NCBI RefSeq assembly: GCF_021018805.1
Contig: NC_086247.1
Coordinates: 140,736,102-140,800,101, forward strand
DNA: 64,000 nucleotides
DNA from: Prinia subflava
Lineage: Eukaryota; Chordata; Aves; Passeriformes; Cisticolidae
Reading direction: 5' to 3'
Position 1 is the first letter of the stretch, and each line of letters begins with the position of its first letter. The notes under the pieces are model-generated. The model did no database searches, was not told the origin of the DNA, and saw nothing but the letters and a program-made list of their open reading frames with translations. Below, piece by piece: positions 63,972 to 64,000 of this stretch. Position numbers and translations under genes: made by a program.

Positions 63972-64000
63972 ATTTTCCTGAGAAAGATTGCTGGTTGCTC
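63972..64000 (-). CDS. CUL2: CUL2 exon, 3' end only (human residues 326-334)
   Basis: The right edge of the window cuts this exon. The visible 29 bases are the last two of an Arg codon and then ATSNLSQEN, followed by the consensus donor GTGAGT. Human has ATSNLTQEN, so Ser replaces Thr. The exon continues beyond base 64000. Confidence 0.93.

Overview
This window is vertebrate nuclear DNA and almost certainly from a bird; a passerine is my guess. Two genes are recognisable, both on the minus strand. At the left is the first coding exon of PARD3 (Par-3 polarity scaffold), with its CpG-island promoter and the start of a long first intron that leaves the window at base 1. At the right is the 3' two-thirds of CUL2 (cullin-2): twelve coding exons, the most upstream one cut by base 64000, with the stop codon at 48893-48895. 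PARD3 followed by CUL2 in the same orientation is the gene order of human chromosome 10p11. The avian assignment rests on CR1 LINE ends, including one with the classic bird CR1 3' sequence at 42594-42732, on the small intergenic distance, and on the absence of mammalian Alu/L1 elements.

Layout: 1-3837 is PARD3 intron 1. 3838-3957 encodes PARD3 residues 1-40. About 3180-4745 is a GC-extreme CpG island holding the 5'UTR, a (CCT)15 repeat, GC boxes and the promoter. About 4750-48400 is a 44 kb intergenic stretch with no gene that I recognise. It contains at least three CR1 copies or fragments, a few microsatellites, a 45-base A run, and two isolated GC/CpG-rich patches near 40.1-40.6 and 42.0-42.4 kb. 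About 48400-64000 is CUL2 (3'UTR, then exons and introns).

The CUL2 exons rebuild a continuous 420-residue C-terminal part, colinear with human residues 326-745 with no insertions or deletions. It covers the end of the N-terminal repeats, the RBX1-binding cullin homology region and the neddylation winged-helix domain, with the NEDD8-acceptor lysine (K689 in human) intact. Every exon boundary is supported by splice signals. Two are atypical: a GC-AG intron, and an acceptor ending in GAG. The N-terminal half that binds Elongin B/C and VHL lies beyond the right edge.

The two genes do not act together. PARD3 organises apical-basal polarity and tight junctions; CUL2 is the scaffold of Elongin-BC/VHL-box ubiquitin ligases. 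I see no new multi-gene system. The points most worth checking are a signal-peptide-like open frame ending in a consensus splice donor, divergent from PARD3, the orphan CpG-rich patches, and the unusual CUL2 splice sites.
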